Of a DNA stretch of 35,875 nucleotides, positions 22,951-30,616 are shown in pieces (positions within the stretch are counted from its first letter, which is position 1; every line of letters begins with the position of its first letter). This stretch comes from an uncultured Sulfitobacter sp. (lineage in GTDB: Bacteria > Pseudomonadota > Alphaproteobacteria > Rhodobacterales > Rhodobacteraceae). The notes below the pieces were generated by a model, which saw nothing but the letters and a program-made list of their open reading frames with translations, had not been told where the DNA came from and searched no databases. Position numbers and translations under genes: made by a program. Location: assembly GCA_937928635.1 (NCBI GenBank), contig CALFWM010000076.1, positions 1 through 35,875 of the forward strand. The letters are read 5' to 3'.

Positions 22951-23921
22951 CCCCTGCCGTGCGGGGCGTCAAAATCCAAAACCGGATTGGTCGGGATGAT
23001 ACGGTGCGGGTTAATGGATTCGTGGCTATAGTGATAGTGGCGCACGATATGATCAAAGTTCACCGTCTCTGCCACGCCCGGCCATTGATATAGCGCGCGG
23101 GTGTAGGCCCAGAGGTTGGGGTAATCCACGATCCGCCTGCGGTTGCATTTGAAGTGCAGGTGATAGACCGGATCAAACCGCACAAGGGTGGTGAACAACC
23201 GCCAGTCGGCCTCTGTGATGTGATCACCTATCAGGTAGCGGCCTTGCGAGAGGCGCTCCTCCAGCCATTCCAGCGTGTCAAAAAGTGGGCCCACCGCCGC
23301 GTCATAGGCGGTTTGAGTGGTGGCAAACCCGCATCGGTATACACCGTTGTTCAGGGTGTCGTAGATGCGCGCATTTACCGGTTCAATTTCAGTTCGCAGG
23401 GCTTCGGGCCAGTAGTCATCCGTGTTGCCAGTGACCTCATCAAAGGCCGAATTGAACATGCGAATGATTTCTGAGCTTTCGTTGGAGACGATGGTGTTTT
23501 GGGCCGTGTCCCAGAGGATGGGTACGGTAACGCGCCCGGTGAATTCTGGATCGGCGCGGGTATAGATGTTGCGCGCAAAGGGCAGGCCAAACTGCTGGTC
23601 GCCCGTTGCACCCGCATCATCCGTTTCAAAGGTCCAGCCGTCCTGCAACATGTCAGGGTGAACCACAGAGACGCCGATGTGCGGCGTCAAATCCTTGATC
23701 CGGCGAAAAATCAGGGTTCTGTGTGCCCAAGGGCAGGCATGGCTGACATAGAGATGGTAGCGACCCGATTCGGCTTTGAATCCCGCTTTGCCCGCCGGTC
23801 CGGCACTACCATCGCGGGTAATCCAGTTGCGAAACTGCGCCGCAGCTCGTTCAAATGCGCCGCCTGTGGATTTTGTATCGTACCATTTGTCCTGCCACTT
23901 GCCGTCCACCAAAAGGCCCAT
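22947..23921 (-). CDS. Glutathionyl-hydroquinone reductase-type glutathione S-transferase
   Basis: A 324-residue protein of the YqjG/PcpF (Xi-class GST) family, which reduces glutathionyl-hydroquinones. The catalytic motif 'SHACPWAHRTLIFRRIKDL' places Cys63 in C-P-W-A-H-R. Further hallmarks are 'VTVPILWDTAQNTIVSNESSEIIRMFNSAF', 'GVYRCGFATTQTAYDAAV' and 'EADWRLFTTLVRFDPVYHLHFKCN'. Length fits the family (310-330). It is monocistronic, converging with the receiver gene. Confidence 0.93.
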   Translation of the reverse strand: MGLLVDGKWQDKWYDTKSTGGAFERAAAQFRNWITRDGSAGPAGKAGFKAESGRYHLYVSHACPWAHRTLIFRRIKDLTPHIGVSVVHPDMLQDGWTFETDDAGATGDQQFGLPFARNIYTRADPEFTGRVTVPILWDTAQNTIVSNESSEIIRMFNSAFDEVTGNTDDYWPEALRTEIEPVNARIYDTLNNGVYRCGFATTQTAYDAAVGPLFDTLEWLEERLSQGRYLIGDHITEADWRLFTTLVRFDPVYHLHFKCNRRRIVDYPNLWAYTRALYQWPGVAETVNFDHIVRHYHYSHESINPHRIIPTNPVLDFDAPHGRG

Positions 23922-24025
23922 TTCGCTCTCCTGTCGTTGCTATGATGGATATTTAGGCGGTTATGCCGCGCGGTACACCCAAGATCACCGCGCAGAATGG
24001 GTGCGTGGATGCACAAGCCGCCTGT

Positions 24026-24055
24026 TTGACATAAAAATTTAACTTGAAATGAATA
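24026..24055 (+). promoter_or_regulatory. Candidate promoter of the gene at 24099
   Basis: TTGACA (24026-24031), an 18-base spacer and TGAATA (24050-24055), in an AT-rich patch 45 bases before the ATG. A perfect -35 box with a poor -10 box. Confidence 0.35.
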
Positions 24056-24098
24056 TGTTATCAGGCAGCATGGTGCGCGTTGCCAAAGGATTTTTGTG

Positions 24099-24455
24099 AT
24101 GGAAGTATTTATTTCAAAAGAGATTCAGGCCGGTCTGGACGCTGCGCGTCGGGCCAATTTACGCAAGGCCTCGCGTTTGCGGATTGACCTGAATGGCCGC
24201 CTGATCAAGGTGCTGCTGATGTGGGAAAACGGCTTTGCCGTTGCGCATGAAGATGCGCCAGATCTGCGCGGATTGGTTGACCTCTATGATGGCGCGCATC
24301 ACCTGTTTCAGTGCCTGATCGTGGGTCGCGAGGAACAGCACGGCGAAGTTCACTACACTTTTAAACGCGGCGCGCCTGTCACCGATCATGCTGGTTTGGA
24401 TTTTGAAGGCGCGGTCAGTGTCCCTGTCGGGATTATCGGCAAGTCGCGGTTCTAA
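24099..24455 (+). CDS. Conserved hypothetical protein
   Basis: A 118-residue soluble protein from ATG 24099 ('MEVFISKEIQAGLDAARRAN'), with AAAGGA seven bases upstream; a GTG one codon earlier is a less likely start. It has a basic helical start, then alternating beta segments ('SRLRIDLNGRLIKVLLMWENGFAVAHEDAPDLRGLVDLYDG', 'HLFQCLIVGREEQHGEVHYTFKR'), which gives the impression of a small beta-barrel. I have an impression of similar hypothetical proteins in Rhodobacterales, but assign no function. It is monocistronic, between divergent GST and convergent patB genes. Confidence 0.7.
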   Translation: MEVFISKEIQAGLDAARRANLRKASRLRIDLNGRLIKVLLMWENGFAVAHEDAPDLRGLVDLYDGAHHLFQCLIVGREEQHGEVHYTFKRGAPVTDHAGLDFEGAVSVPVGIIGKSRF

Positions 24456-24504
24456 ACCGCAAAGCAGTGCGGCCCGAGCCTAAGGCAATTGTGCGTCGCA
24501 GATG

Positions 24505-25674
24505 CTATTGCAGATCTTTGAACGCCTCTGCCAGACGATCGCAGGCCTCCTGCACCTGCGCACGCGGCGTGGCGATGTTGAACCGCAAAAAGCTGTCTCC
24601 GCCTGTGCCAAAGGTTGGCCCGTGGTTCACCGCGATGCGGGCACCTTGTTCAACGCGCCGGGTGAATTCATCGCGCGCCATGCCGGTGTCTGCAAAATCG
24701 ACCCAGGCCAGATAGGTGGCCTCCAGCGGCATGGACTTCAGCCCCGGTATCGCGTTCACGGCGGCATCAAATAGCTGTCTGTTACCGTCAAGATAGGCCG
24801 TCAGATCTTCCACCCAGGCCGCGCCCTCAGGCGAATACGCCGCCGTCGCCATGAACAGACCAAAGGAGTTGGGCGACAGGCCCAGTGCCGCCATGCGCCC
24901 CGCGAATTTGGCCCGCAGGGTTGGGTCCGCAATGATCACATTGCCCGAATGGGATCCGGCGATGTTAAAGGTCTTGGTGGTGGCTGTCATCATCACCAGC
25001 CGATCCGCGATCCCGTCAATATGCGCCATCGGGATATGCGTTTTGCCCGGCATCACCAGATCGTGGTGAATTTCGTCTGAAACCAGCACCAGATCGTGAC
25101 GGCGCGCAAAATCCGCCACGCCTTGCAGTTCCGTGCGGGTCCAGACGCGGCCCCCCGGATTGTGAGGCGAGCAGAGGATCAGCATTTTTTCCGCGCCGGT
25201 CATTTGCGCGTCACAGGTGGCGAAATCCATTTCGTACCGGCCATCGGTGTTGGTCATCTCACATTCGACAACCTTGCGACCCGCCGCGTGAATGACCTTG
25301 GCAAAGGCGTGATAGACGGGCGTGAACAGCACCACGCCATCGCCCGGTGCGGTAAAGGCATCAACGCACAGGGCGGTGCCGTTCACCAGTCCGTGGGTGG
25401 TGAAAATGTGATCCGCCTCAACCGACCAGCCATGGCGGTTTTGCATCCACCACTGGATCGCGGCCAGATATTTACTGTCATCGCCAAAATAGCCGTAAAC
25501 CCCGTGGTCCTGCATCGCCTGCACGGCGTCCCGCACCACTTGGGGTGGTTTGAAATCCATGTCTGCCACCCACATCGCAATGCCCGTGTCGCGCGACACA
25601 CCATAGAGCGCCTCCATCTTGTCCCATTTGGCGCAGTGGGTGTTGCGGCGGTCGATGATTTCATCAAAGCTCAT
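24505..25674 (-). CDS. PatB/MalY-type aminotransferase (probable cystathionine beta-lyase)
   Basis: A 389-residue fold-type I PLP enzyme of the MalY/PatB subgroup. 'MSFDEIIDRRNTHCAKWDKM' is the family's opening ('NTxCxKWD'). Further motifs are 'MWVADMDF', 'LCSPHNPGGRVWTRTEL', 'VLVSDEIHHDLV', PLP Lys234 in 'TATTKTFNIAG', and near the C-terminus 'FLRFNIATPRAQVQEACDRL'. Members cleave the C-S bond of cystathionine or Cys conjugates, releasing homocysteine or thiols. In marine bacteria the group can also release volatile sulfur compounds. It is divergent from the deformylase cluster across 102 bases. Confidence 0.92.
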   Translation of the reverse strand: MSFDEIIDRRNTHCAKWDKMEALYGVSRDTGIAMWVADMDFKPPQVVRDAVQAMQDHGVYGYFGDDSKYLAAIQWWMQNRHGWSVEADHIFTTHGLVNGTALCVDAFTAPGDGVVLFTPVYHAFAKVIHAAGRKVVECEMTNTDGRYEMDFATCDAQMTGAEKMLILCSPHNPGGRVWTRTELQGVADFARRHDLVLVSDEIHHDLVMPGKTHIPMAHIDGIADRLVMMTATTKTFNIAGSHSGNVIIADPTLRAKFAGRMAALGLSPNSFGLFMATAAYSPEGAAWVEDLTAYLDGNRQLFDAAVNAIPGLKSMPLEATYLAWVDFADTGMARDEFTRRVEQGARIAVNHGPTFGTGGDSFLRFNIATPRAQVQEACDRLAEAFKDLQ

Positions 25675-25776
25675 GGGGGTGGTCTCCTCACTATGGTTGC
25701 TGGCAACCTAGCCATATATGGTGGGGCTGCAAGGCGCCGGTTGCGGTTGAACCGGGCTTGGCCTACATCGGTGCCC

Positions 25777-26295
25777 ATGAAACGCTCGATCCTATTGCAC
25801 CCCGACCCCCGGCTGAAAAAAGTGGCGACCCCAGTGGCGGACGTTACCGATGATTTGCGCCGGCTTGCCGATGAAATGCTATCGTCCATGTATGGAGCCC
25901 CCGGCATTGGGCTGGCCGCCCCGCAGGTGGGCGTGCTGGACCGTCTGATTGTGCTGGATTGCGTTAAGGAAGAAGGTGAAAAACCACGCCCGGTGGTGAT
26001 GTTCAACCCTGAGATCCTGGCCGCCTCAGAAGAGCTGAACACCTATGAGGAAGGCTGCCTGTCGCTGCCGGAACTTTTTGCGGATGTCACGCGGCCCGCT
26101 GTGGTGGATGTGCGTTGGATGGATGAAAACGGAGCCGAGCAGACCGAGACGTTTGACGGGCTATGGGCGACCTGTGTGCAGCACGAAATTGACCATCTGG
26201 AGGGCAAGTTGTTTATCGACTACCTTAAGCCGCTGCGCCGTCAGATGATGACCCGCAAGATGGTCAAGGTGAAGCGCGAGCTGGCGCGGGGATGA
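25777..26295 (+). CDS. def: Peptide deformylase
   Basis: A 172-residue metalloenzyme that removes the formyl group from nascent N-formyl-Met. All three motifs are intact: 'GIGLAAPQVG' (43-52), 'EGCLSLP' with metal ligand Cys94, and 'QHEIDHL' with His136, catalytic Glu137 and His140. ATG 25777 ('MKRSILLHPDPRLKK') matches the family start; a frame open far upstream to 25096 is antisense to patB and was rejected. It overlaps the second def gene by ATGA and begins a four-gene run ending in fmt. Confidence 0.97.
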   Translation: MKRSILLHPDPRLKKVATPVADVTDDLRRLADEMLSSMYGAPGIGLAAPQVGVLDRLIVLDCVKEEGEKPRPVVMFNPEILAASEELNTYEEGCLSLPELFADVTRPAVVDVRWMDENGAEQTETFDGLWATCVQHEIDHLEGKLFIDYLKPLRRQMMTRKMVKVKRELARG

Positions 26296-26789
26296 GCCTG
26301 CGAGAGATCCTGCGCTGGCCGGATCCGCGATTGGCCGAGACCTGCGCGCCGGTTGGGGAGATCACGCCAGAGATAAAGACACTGGCGCGCGACATGCTGG
26401 AGACAATGTATGACGCGCCCGGGCGCGGGCTGGCCGCGCCGCAGGTTGGGGCAATGGTGCGGATGTTTGTGATGGACACCGGCTGGAAAGAGGGCAAACC
26501 CGACCCGCTGGTCTGTATCAATCCGATGCTGCAAGAGATCAGTGAAGAGCGTGTTGAGGCTGAAGAGGGGTGTCTGTCGATCCCCGGTGTGTTGGCCAAA
26601 GTGTCGCGCCCCGCACAGGTGCAGATGGTCTGGACCGGGCTGAAGGGCGGGCGCATTGTGCAAAGTTTCATCGGGTTCGCCGCCGCCTGCGCGCAGCACG
26701 AGCTGGACCATCTCGATGGGGTAGTGACCTTTGATCATCTGGACGCAGAGACCCGTGCGCGCAAGATTGCGGAGTTTGAGGCCATATGA
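26292..26789 (+). CDS. def2: Second peptide deformylase
   Basis: A 165-residue paralogue of the upstream enzyme. Motif 1 reads 'GRGLAAPQVG', with Arg in place of the usual Ile/Val. Motif 2 is 'EGCLSIP' with Cys94, and motif 3 'QHELDHL' with His136, Glu137 and His140, so catalytic residues are all present. Shorter at the C-terminus than the first copy. It overlaps both neighbours by ATGA, so the three proteins should be made together. The Arg in motif 1 lines the substrate side and may change specificity (inference). The symbol only marks its order. Confidence 0.9.
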   Translation: MSLREILRWPDPRLAETCAPVGEITPEIKTLARDMLETMYDAPGRGLAAPQVGAMVRMFVMDTGWKEGKPDPLVCINPMLQEISEERVEAEEGCLSIPGVLAKVSRPAQVQMVWTGLKGGRIVQSFIGFAAACAQHELDHLDGVVTFDHLDAETRARKIAEFEAI

Positions 26790-27283
26790 GCAAACGCGCG
26801 TTTATCCCATGGCCCGACAAACGTTTGCGCACCCCCGCGCAAGAGGTGCCTGAAATCACCGATGAGGTGTACGGTATTTGGGACGATATGATCGAAATGA
26901 TGGATGCCATGCCCGGTGTTGGCCTTGCCGCGCCCCAGATTGGCGTGATGTTGCAGCTGGCCGTGGTGGATGCCTCCGAGGCGCGCAACAAACGTATTCG
27001 CCTCGCGAACCCGCAGATCATAGAACGCTCCGCCAAAATGAACCTGCATGAGGAGGCGAGCCCCAATTTGCCTGGAGTCTTTGCCAAGGTGAGCCGCCCC
27101 CGGGCGGTATCCGTGCGCTATCTGGATGAAAACGGCGTGATTGCGCGCGGTGAGTTTGTGGGGTTGGAGGCAACCTCCGTACAGCACCAGATCGACCATT
27201 TGGCGGGGCGGATGTATTTTGACAACATCAGCAAAACCAAGCGCGATATGTTGCTGCGCCGTGCCAAGAAATTAAACGGGTAG
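26786..27283 (+). CDS. Deformylase-like protein lacking catalytic residues
   Basis: A 165-residue third paralogue. Motif 1 'GVGLAAPQIG' (44-53) is intact. Motif 2, normally EGCLS, reads E90-A-S-P-N, so the metal-binding Cys is Ser92. Motif 3, normally HExxH, reads H134-Q-I-D-H138, so the catalytic Glu is Gln. Two histidines remain. The protein should be unable to act by the normal mechanism, yet the frame is intact and coupled to active copies. It may bind ribosomes or formyl-Met peptides, or form a regulatory complex; these are guesses. It is annotated simply as a deformylase in homology-based pipelines. Confidence 0.9.
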   Translation: MSKRAFIPWPDKRLRTPAQEVPEITDEVYGIWDDMIEMMDAMPGVGLAAPQIGVMLQLAVVDASEARNKRIRLANPQIIERSAKMNLHEEASPNLPGVFAKVSRPRAVSVRYLDENGVIARGEFVGLEATSVQHQIDHLAGRMYFDNISKTKRDMLLRRAKKLNG

Positions 27284-27305
27284 GGCGGGCTGAAGCCCGC
27301 CTTAC
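27280..27305. repeat. REP-like palindrome between the third def-like gene and fmt
   Basis: GGCGGGCT (27284-27291), GA, AGCCCGCC (27294-27301), extended outward by GTA/TAC pairing and ending TTACGG. It starts within the stop codon of the def-like gene. It resembles the atpB-atpE palindrome at 11418-11437. Confidence 0.6.
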
Positions 27306-27332
27306 GGGCGTGCAGCGCAGGGGAGAGAGCAA

Positions 27333-28241
27333 ATGCGTGTGATTTTCATGGGAACGCCGGATTTTTCCGTGGCGGCGCTGAATGCATTGGTTGAGGCGGG
27401 GCACGAGGTGGTTTGTGTATACTCTCAACCCCCCCGTCCGGCGGGGCGCGGCAAAAAAGACCGATCCTCCCCCGTGCAGCAGCGCGCAGAGGCGTTGGGG
27501 CTGCCCGTGCGCCATCCTGTGTCGCTCAGGTCGGTCGAGGCGCAGGCGGAATTTGCCGCGCTTGATGCCGATATCGCGGTTGTTGTGGCCTATGGGCTGA
27601 TCCTGCCGCAGAGTATTCTGGATGCGCCGCAGCATGGGTGTCTGAACATCCACGCGAGCCTGTTACCCCGTTGGCGCGGCGCGGCCCCCATTCACCGGGC
27701 GATTATGGCGGGGGATGAAAAAACCGGCGTTTGTATCATGCAGATGGAGGCCGGTCTGGATACCGGGCCGGTGTTGTTGCGGCGTGAAACAGCGATTGCG
27801 CCGGAAGAAACAACCGCGCAGCTGCACGACCGTCTGAGCACGATAGGGGCAGAGGCGATTGTGGCTGCGCTTGATGGTTTGGCTGCGCTGAAACCGCATG
27901 TTCAGCCCGGCACCGGCGTGACCTATGCCAGCAAGATCGACAAATCAGAGGCCCGGATTGACTGGTCATTGCCTGCGATAGAGGTGGATCGGCTGATCAG
28001 GGGGGTGTCGCCGTTTCCCGGTGCCTGGTTTGAGCATCAGGGCACCCGTGTCAAGGCGCTAGGGTCGCGGCTGGCGGAGGGGACAGGGGCACCCGGCACG
28101 GTGTTGGATCAGGATTTGACCATCGCCTGTGGTGCGGGCGCGGTTCAGCTGACCCGCTTGCAACGGGCAGGCAAGGCGGCGCAGGATGCAGAGGTGTTTC
28201 AAAGCGGCGCGCAGATCGCCGCCGGCACCCAATTGTCATAA
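27333..28241 (+). CDS. fmt: Methionyl-tRNA formyltransferase
   Basis: A 302-residue enzyme that formylates initiator Met-tRNA using 10-formyltetrahydrofolate. The N-terminal Rossmann-type domain starts 'MRVIFMGTPDFSVAALNALV'. The active-site segment 'LNIHASLLPRWRGAAPIHRAI' has the Asn and His, and 'GLDTGPVLLR' supplies the Asp. The C-terminal OB-like domain includes 'YASKIDKSEARIDWSLPA'. GGGGAGAG precedes the ATG. It follows the three deformylase genes, so addition and removal of the formyl group are encoded together. Confidence 0.97.
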   Translation: MRVIFMGTPDFSVAALNALVEAGHEVVCVYSQPPRPAGRGKKDRSSPVQQRAEALGLPVRHPVSLRSVEAQAEFAALDADIAVVVAYGLILPQSILDAPQHGCLNIHASLLPRWRGAAPIHRAIMAGDEKTGVCIMQMEAGLDTGPVLLRRETAIAPEETTAQLHDRLSTIGAEAIVAALDGLAALKPHVQPGTGVTYASKIDKSEARIDWSLPAIEVDRLIRGVSPFPGAWFEHQGTRVKALGSRLAEGTGAPGTVLDQDLTIACGAGAVQLTRLQRAGKAAQDAEVFQSGAQIAAGTQLS

Positions 28242-28252
28242 GGAGACAGCCC

Positions 28253-28489
28253 ATGTTCCCCACCATGATTGGCACCATCGTGATTGCCGGGATCATTGGG
28301 TATGCCTCTGAGCGGTCAAATTTTACCCGCAACGGCAATTTGCAGAGCATCATCATCTGTGTCGGTGGGGCGCTATTGTTTTATTTTGTCGCGCTGATGT
28401 TTCGGGTCGGTTTTTCATCACCTGGATTGAACGCGATTGCGGCCTCGGTCGGAGCACTGATCATTGTGCCGTTCCATTGGCGCAAATGA
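28253..28489 (+). CDS. Small YeaQ/GlsB-like membrane protein
   Basis: A 78-residue protein with three hydrophobic segments: 'IGTIVIAGIIGYASERS', 'LQSIIICVGGALLFYFVALMF' and 'AIAASVGALIIVPFHWRK'. Size, span pattern and the Gly-rich last helix fit the GlsB/YeaQ/YmgE stress membrane family, though the usual GW.A motif is not obvious. AAGGAGAC lies upstream of the ATG. It follows fmt by 11 bases and may be the end of that operon. Confidence 0.65.
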   Translation: MFPTMIGTIVIAGIIGYASERSNFTRNGNLQSIIICVGGALLFYFVALMFRVGFSSPGLNAIAASVGALIIVPFHWRK

Positions 28490-28495
28490 CGGCAA

Positions 28496-28551
28496 ATGGC
28501 CCTAAAGGGCCATGCCTCCGGCGGGGAATATTTTGGCCAGAAAGAGGGCAG
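28496..28551. repeat. Palindrome with a Rhodobacterales-type intergenic repeat
   Basis: ATGGCCC-TAAA-GGGCCAT (28496-28513), seven perfect pairs, then GCCTCCGGCGGGG, AATATTTTGGCCAGAAAG. I recognise this run (CCTCCGGCGGGG...ATATTT...GGCCAGAAAGA) as a very common intergenic element of Roseobacter-group genomes. It sits between two convergent genes and may also act as a terminator. Confidence 0.55.
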
Positions 28552-28557
28552 CGCGCG

Positions 28558-29181
28558 CTATTTCTTTGGTGGGGTGCTTTTGTAGACTGGCAGATGCCAG
28601 CCAAAATGCAGGGAGCCCGCACGCAAAACCCAGGTCACCACGGCACCGATCAGCAGGGCAACAATGGTATCGCCCAGATAGGTCACGCACAGCATGGTTG
28701 CACCCGCCCCGGCAAAGGCGGCGGTCACGTAAAGTTCGCCTTGTTTCAGCACAAGGGGCACCTCACCTACCACCACATCGCGCATCAGCCCGCCCATGCA
28801 GCCCGTGATCATGCCCATCAGGATCACGACAACACCCGATTGATCCAGCGACAGCGCCACACCAGCGCCCGCCGCCACGGCCACCGCAAGGGCAAAACTG
28901 TCCAGCCAGATCAATGTGCGCAGGCGGCTTTCCAGACGGTGTGCGGTGAAAAAGACAACAAGGGCGGCACCCACGCCCACAGCCAGATAGGTGGGGTCTG
29001 CGATCCAGAAAATCGGGTTTCTGTCCAGCAAGAGGTCGCGGATGGTGCCGCCGCCCACCGCCGTCAGGCAGGCGATAAAGGCAAAACCCACCAGATCAAG
29101 CTGTGCGCGGCTGGCCACCAGGGCACCTGTGATGGCAAAGATCAAAACGGAGGCGTAATCAAGTAGCGAAAGCAGGGTCAT
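28558..29181 (-). CDS. TRIC/YicG-family membrane channel protein
   Basis: A 207-residue protein with seven membrane segments in two homologous halves (UPF0126). Each half has the glycine motif: 'TAVGGGTIRDLLLDRNPIFWI' in the first and 'TGCMGGLMRDVVVGEVPLVLKQGELYVTAAF' in the second. Bacterial members form trimeric monovalent cation channels related to animal TRIC proteins. ATG 29181 overlaps the ancestral stop of the upstream Nudix gene (ATGA in the restored frame). It is the last gene of a six-gene coupled run. Confidence 0.9.
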   Translation of the reverse strand: MTLLSLLDYASVLIFAITGALVASRAQLDLVGFAFIACLTAVGGGTIRDLLLDRNPIFWIADPTYLAVGVGAALVVFFTAHRLESRLRTLIWLDSFALAVAVAAGAGVALSLDQSGVVVILMGMITGCMGGLMRDVVVGEVPLVLKQGELYVTAAFAGAGATMLCVTYLGDTIVALLIGAVVTWVLRAGSLHFGWHLPVYKSTPPKK

Positions 29182-29578
29182 AATGCCGCCCTGATCCAGT
29201 CGAGCGCACGGGCGTAGGGAGGGTCGAATGGGTGGGTGTGTGCGGCCTCAAGGGGCACCCATTAAACCGAAACAGGTGAGCGCCGTCATCTGCACAGAGA
29301 TGTTGCCAGCGGTCGCGTACAGGTGGGGCAAGGCGGCAAAGAACAAAGTGCCAGAGTACACCATCTTGAATGGTGTCTGATTGTCCGATGGACAGGGCCG
29401 CGCGGGTTTCCAGACCACTTTCCTTGTATAATGCGCGGGCCGCTGCGGCAGCGGGTGTTTCGCCCGCGTGCAGGCCGCCTTTGACTAGCTGCCAACCTGC
29501 CCGGGGGTGTTCAAAAACCGCAATCCGTTGTGGCGCGCCATCCGGGTGCAGGGCGATGGGGCAGGCGAGCTGCTTCAC
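29178..29578 (-). pseudogene. Nudix hydrolase, frameshifted and with degenerate Nudix box
   Basis: GTG 29578 overlaps the rnhA stop (GTGA). The frame starts as a Nudix protein ('GWQLVKGGLHAGETPAAAAARAL'), but after 'DDGAHLFRFN' it turns into low-complexity sequence and ends at 29159. From near 29259-29266 another frame continues the family-like end: 'WVPLEAAHTHPFDPPYARALDWIRAAL', stopping with a TGA (29180-29178) that overlaps the TRIC ATG exactly as the other junctions do. One lost base (or two gained) explains this. The Nudix box GX5EX7REUXEEXGU reads R48-A-L-Y-K-E-S-G-L, so two of the catalytic acids are missing. Likely a decaying gene; a sequencing error would explain only the frameshift. 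Confidence 0.75.
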
Positions 29579-30030
29579 TTTGCCTTGAACGGTGCCATAC
29601 CAGCCCGCGCCAGCGCATCCGCGCGTTCATTTTCGGGGTGACCTGCATGGCCTTTCACCCATTCCCATGTGACGCGGTGGCGGGCATTGGCCGTATCAAG
29701 CCGTTGCCACAGTTCGGCATTCCTGACCGGCTTTTTTGCCGCGTTTTTCCAGCCGTTTTTTTTCCACCCGAAAATCCAGCCGGTGATGCCGTTCTTGACG
29801 TAGTTGCTGTCGGTCACCACGGTAATTTCGGTTTCCCGTTCCAGTGCTTCCAGCGCGTGGATCGCAGCGAGTAGTTCCATGCGGTTGTTGGTGGTCTGCG
29901 CCTCGCCACCCTTTAGCTCGCGTTCCTTGACAACCGCGTCGCCGTCGCGCGCCTGCATCAGCGCGCCCCAGCCGCCGGGGCCGGGATTGCCCGAGCAGGC
30001 GCCGTCAGTATATGCATAGAGCTTAGCCAT
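29575..30030 (-). CDS. rnhA: Ribonuclease HI
   Basis: A 151-residue enzyme that cuts RNA in RNA-DNA hybrids (R-loops, primers, misinserted ribonucleotides). Catalytic residues are in place: Asp9 in 'AYTDGACSGNPGPGGWG', the Glu of 'TTNNRMELLAA', the Asp of 'VVTDSNYVKNGI', and 'GHAGHPENERADALA' with the His and last Asp. ATG 30030 overlaps the end of the methyltransferase gene by eight bases, and its stop overlaps the Nudix start. Confidence 0.97.
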   Translation of the reverse strand: MAKLYAYTDGACSGNPGPGGWGALMQARDGDAVVKERELKGGEAQTTNNRMELLAAIHALEALERETEITVVTDSNYVKNGITGWIFGWKKNGWKNAAKKPVRNAELWQRLDTANARHRVTWEWVKGHAGHPENERADALARAGMAPFKAK

Positions 30031-30616
30031 GGGCGCGGATCACGATCCAGTCGGCAAGGGCACCGTCCAGCCCCGTGTCACACCCGGTGGTGCGGTGCGT
30101 GATGTGAAAGCCCGCGTCCTGCAACAACCCGCTGAGTTCGGCATCGGTGTAATAGGTGTAAAACCGCCCGATCCGGTCGCGTTTTTCGCCTGTGCCGGTT
30201 TTGAGGCCTATGTGAAAGATCCCCTTTGGTTTCAGGGCCGTTTTCAGGGCAGCCAGATGGCGGGGCATATCGGCGCGCGCTGCGTGCAGCAGGCAGAAGT
30301 TGGCCCAGATGCCATCATAGAGGTCTTCACCGGTTATATCGTCAAAGCTGGCGACATGGGCAGAAACGCCCGGGTGCGTCTTCGCCAATGCGACCATTTC
30401 GGGCACCGCATCTGTGGCGGTCACCACCAACCCCGCGTCAGCCATCACATGGGCCGCATTGCCCGGGCCGCAGCCTAGATCAAGGACGCTGCCGCCCGGT
30501 GGTAATGCTGCGATGAAATCCGCCAGCAGGGGGTCTTTTGACAGGGTGTTGCCCACAAGATCCGCGTATTCCTGCGCCTTGTCAGCGTAAACACCCAAGG
30601 TGCCATCGTCGCTCAT
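30023..30616 (-). CDS. Class I SAM-dependent methyltransferase
   Basis: A 197-residue protein from ATG 30616, which overlaps the DUF3429 stop (ATGA) and has GGGAG seven bases upstream; ATGs further upstream lack spacing. SAM motif I is 'SVLDLGCGPGNAAHVMADAG', motif II 'VTATDAVPEMVALAK', and 'YDGIWANFCLLHAARADMPRHLAALKTALKPKGIFHIGLK' covers motifs IV-VI. The opening 'VYADKAQEYADLV' is typical of the Methyltransf_11/25 group. Substrate unknown. Confidence 0.88.
   Translation of the reverse strand: MSDDGTLGVYADKAQEYADLVGNTLSKDPLLADFIAALPPGGSVLDLGCGPGNAAHVMADAGLVVTATDAVPEMVALAKTHPGVSAHVASFDDITGEDLYDGIWANFCLLHAARADMPRHLAALKTALKPKGIFHIGLKTGTGEKRDRIGRFYTYYTDAELSGLLQDAGFHITHRTTGCDTGLDGALADWIVIRAHG

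Noticed and set aside
25096..25776. Open frame fused upstream of the first def gene
   Set aside because: It is antisense to patB, and the deformylase family start is at 25777.
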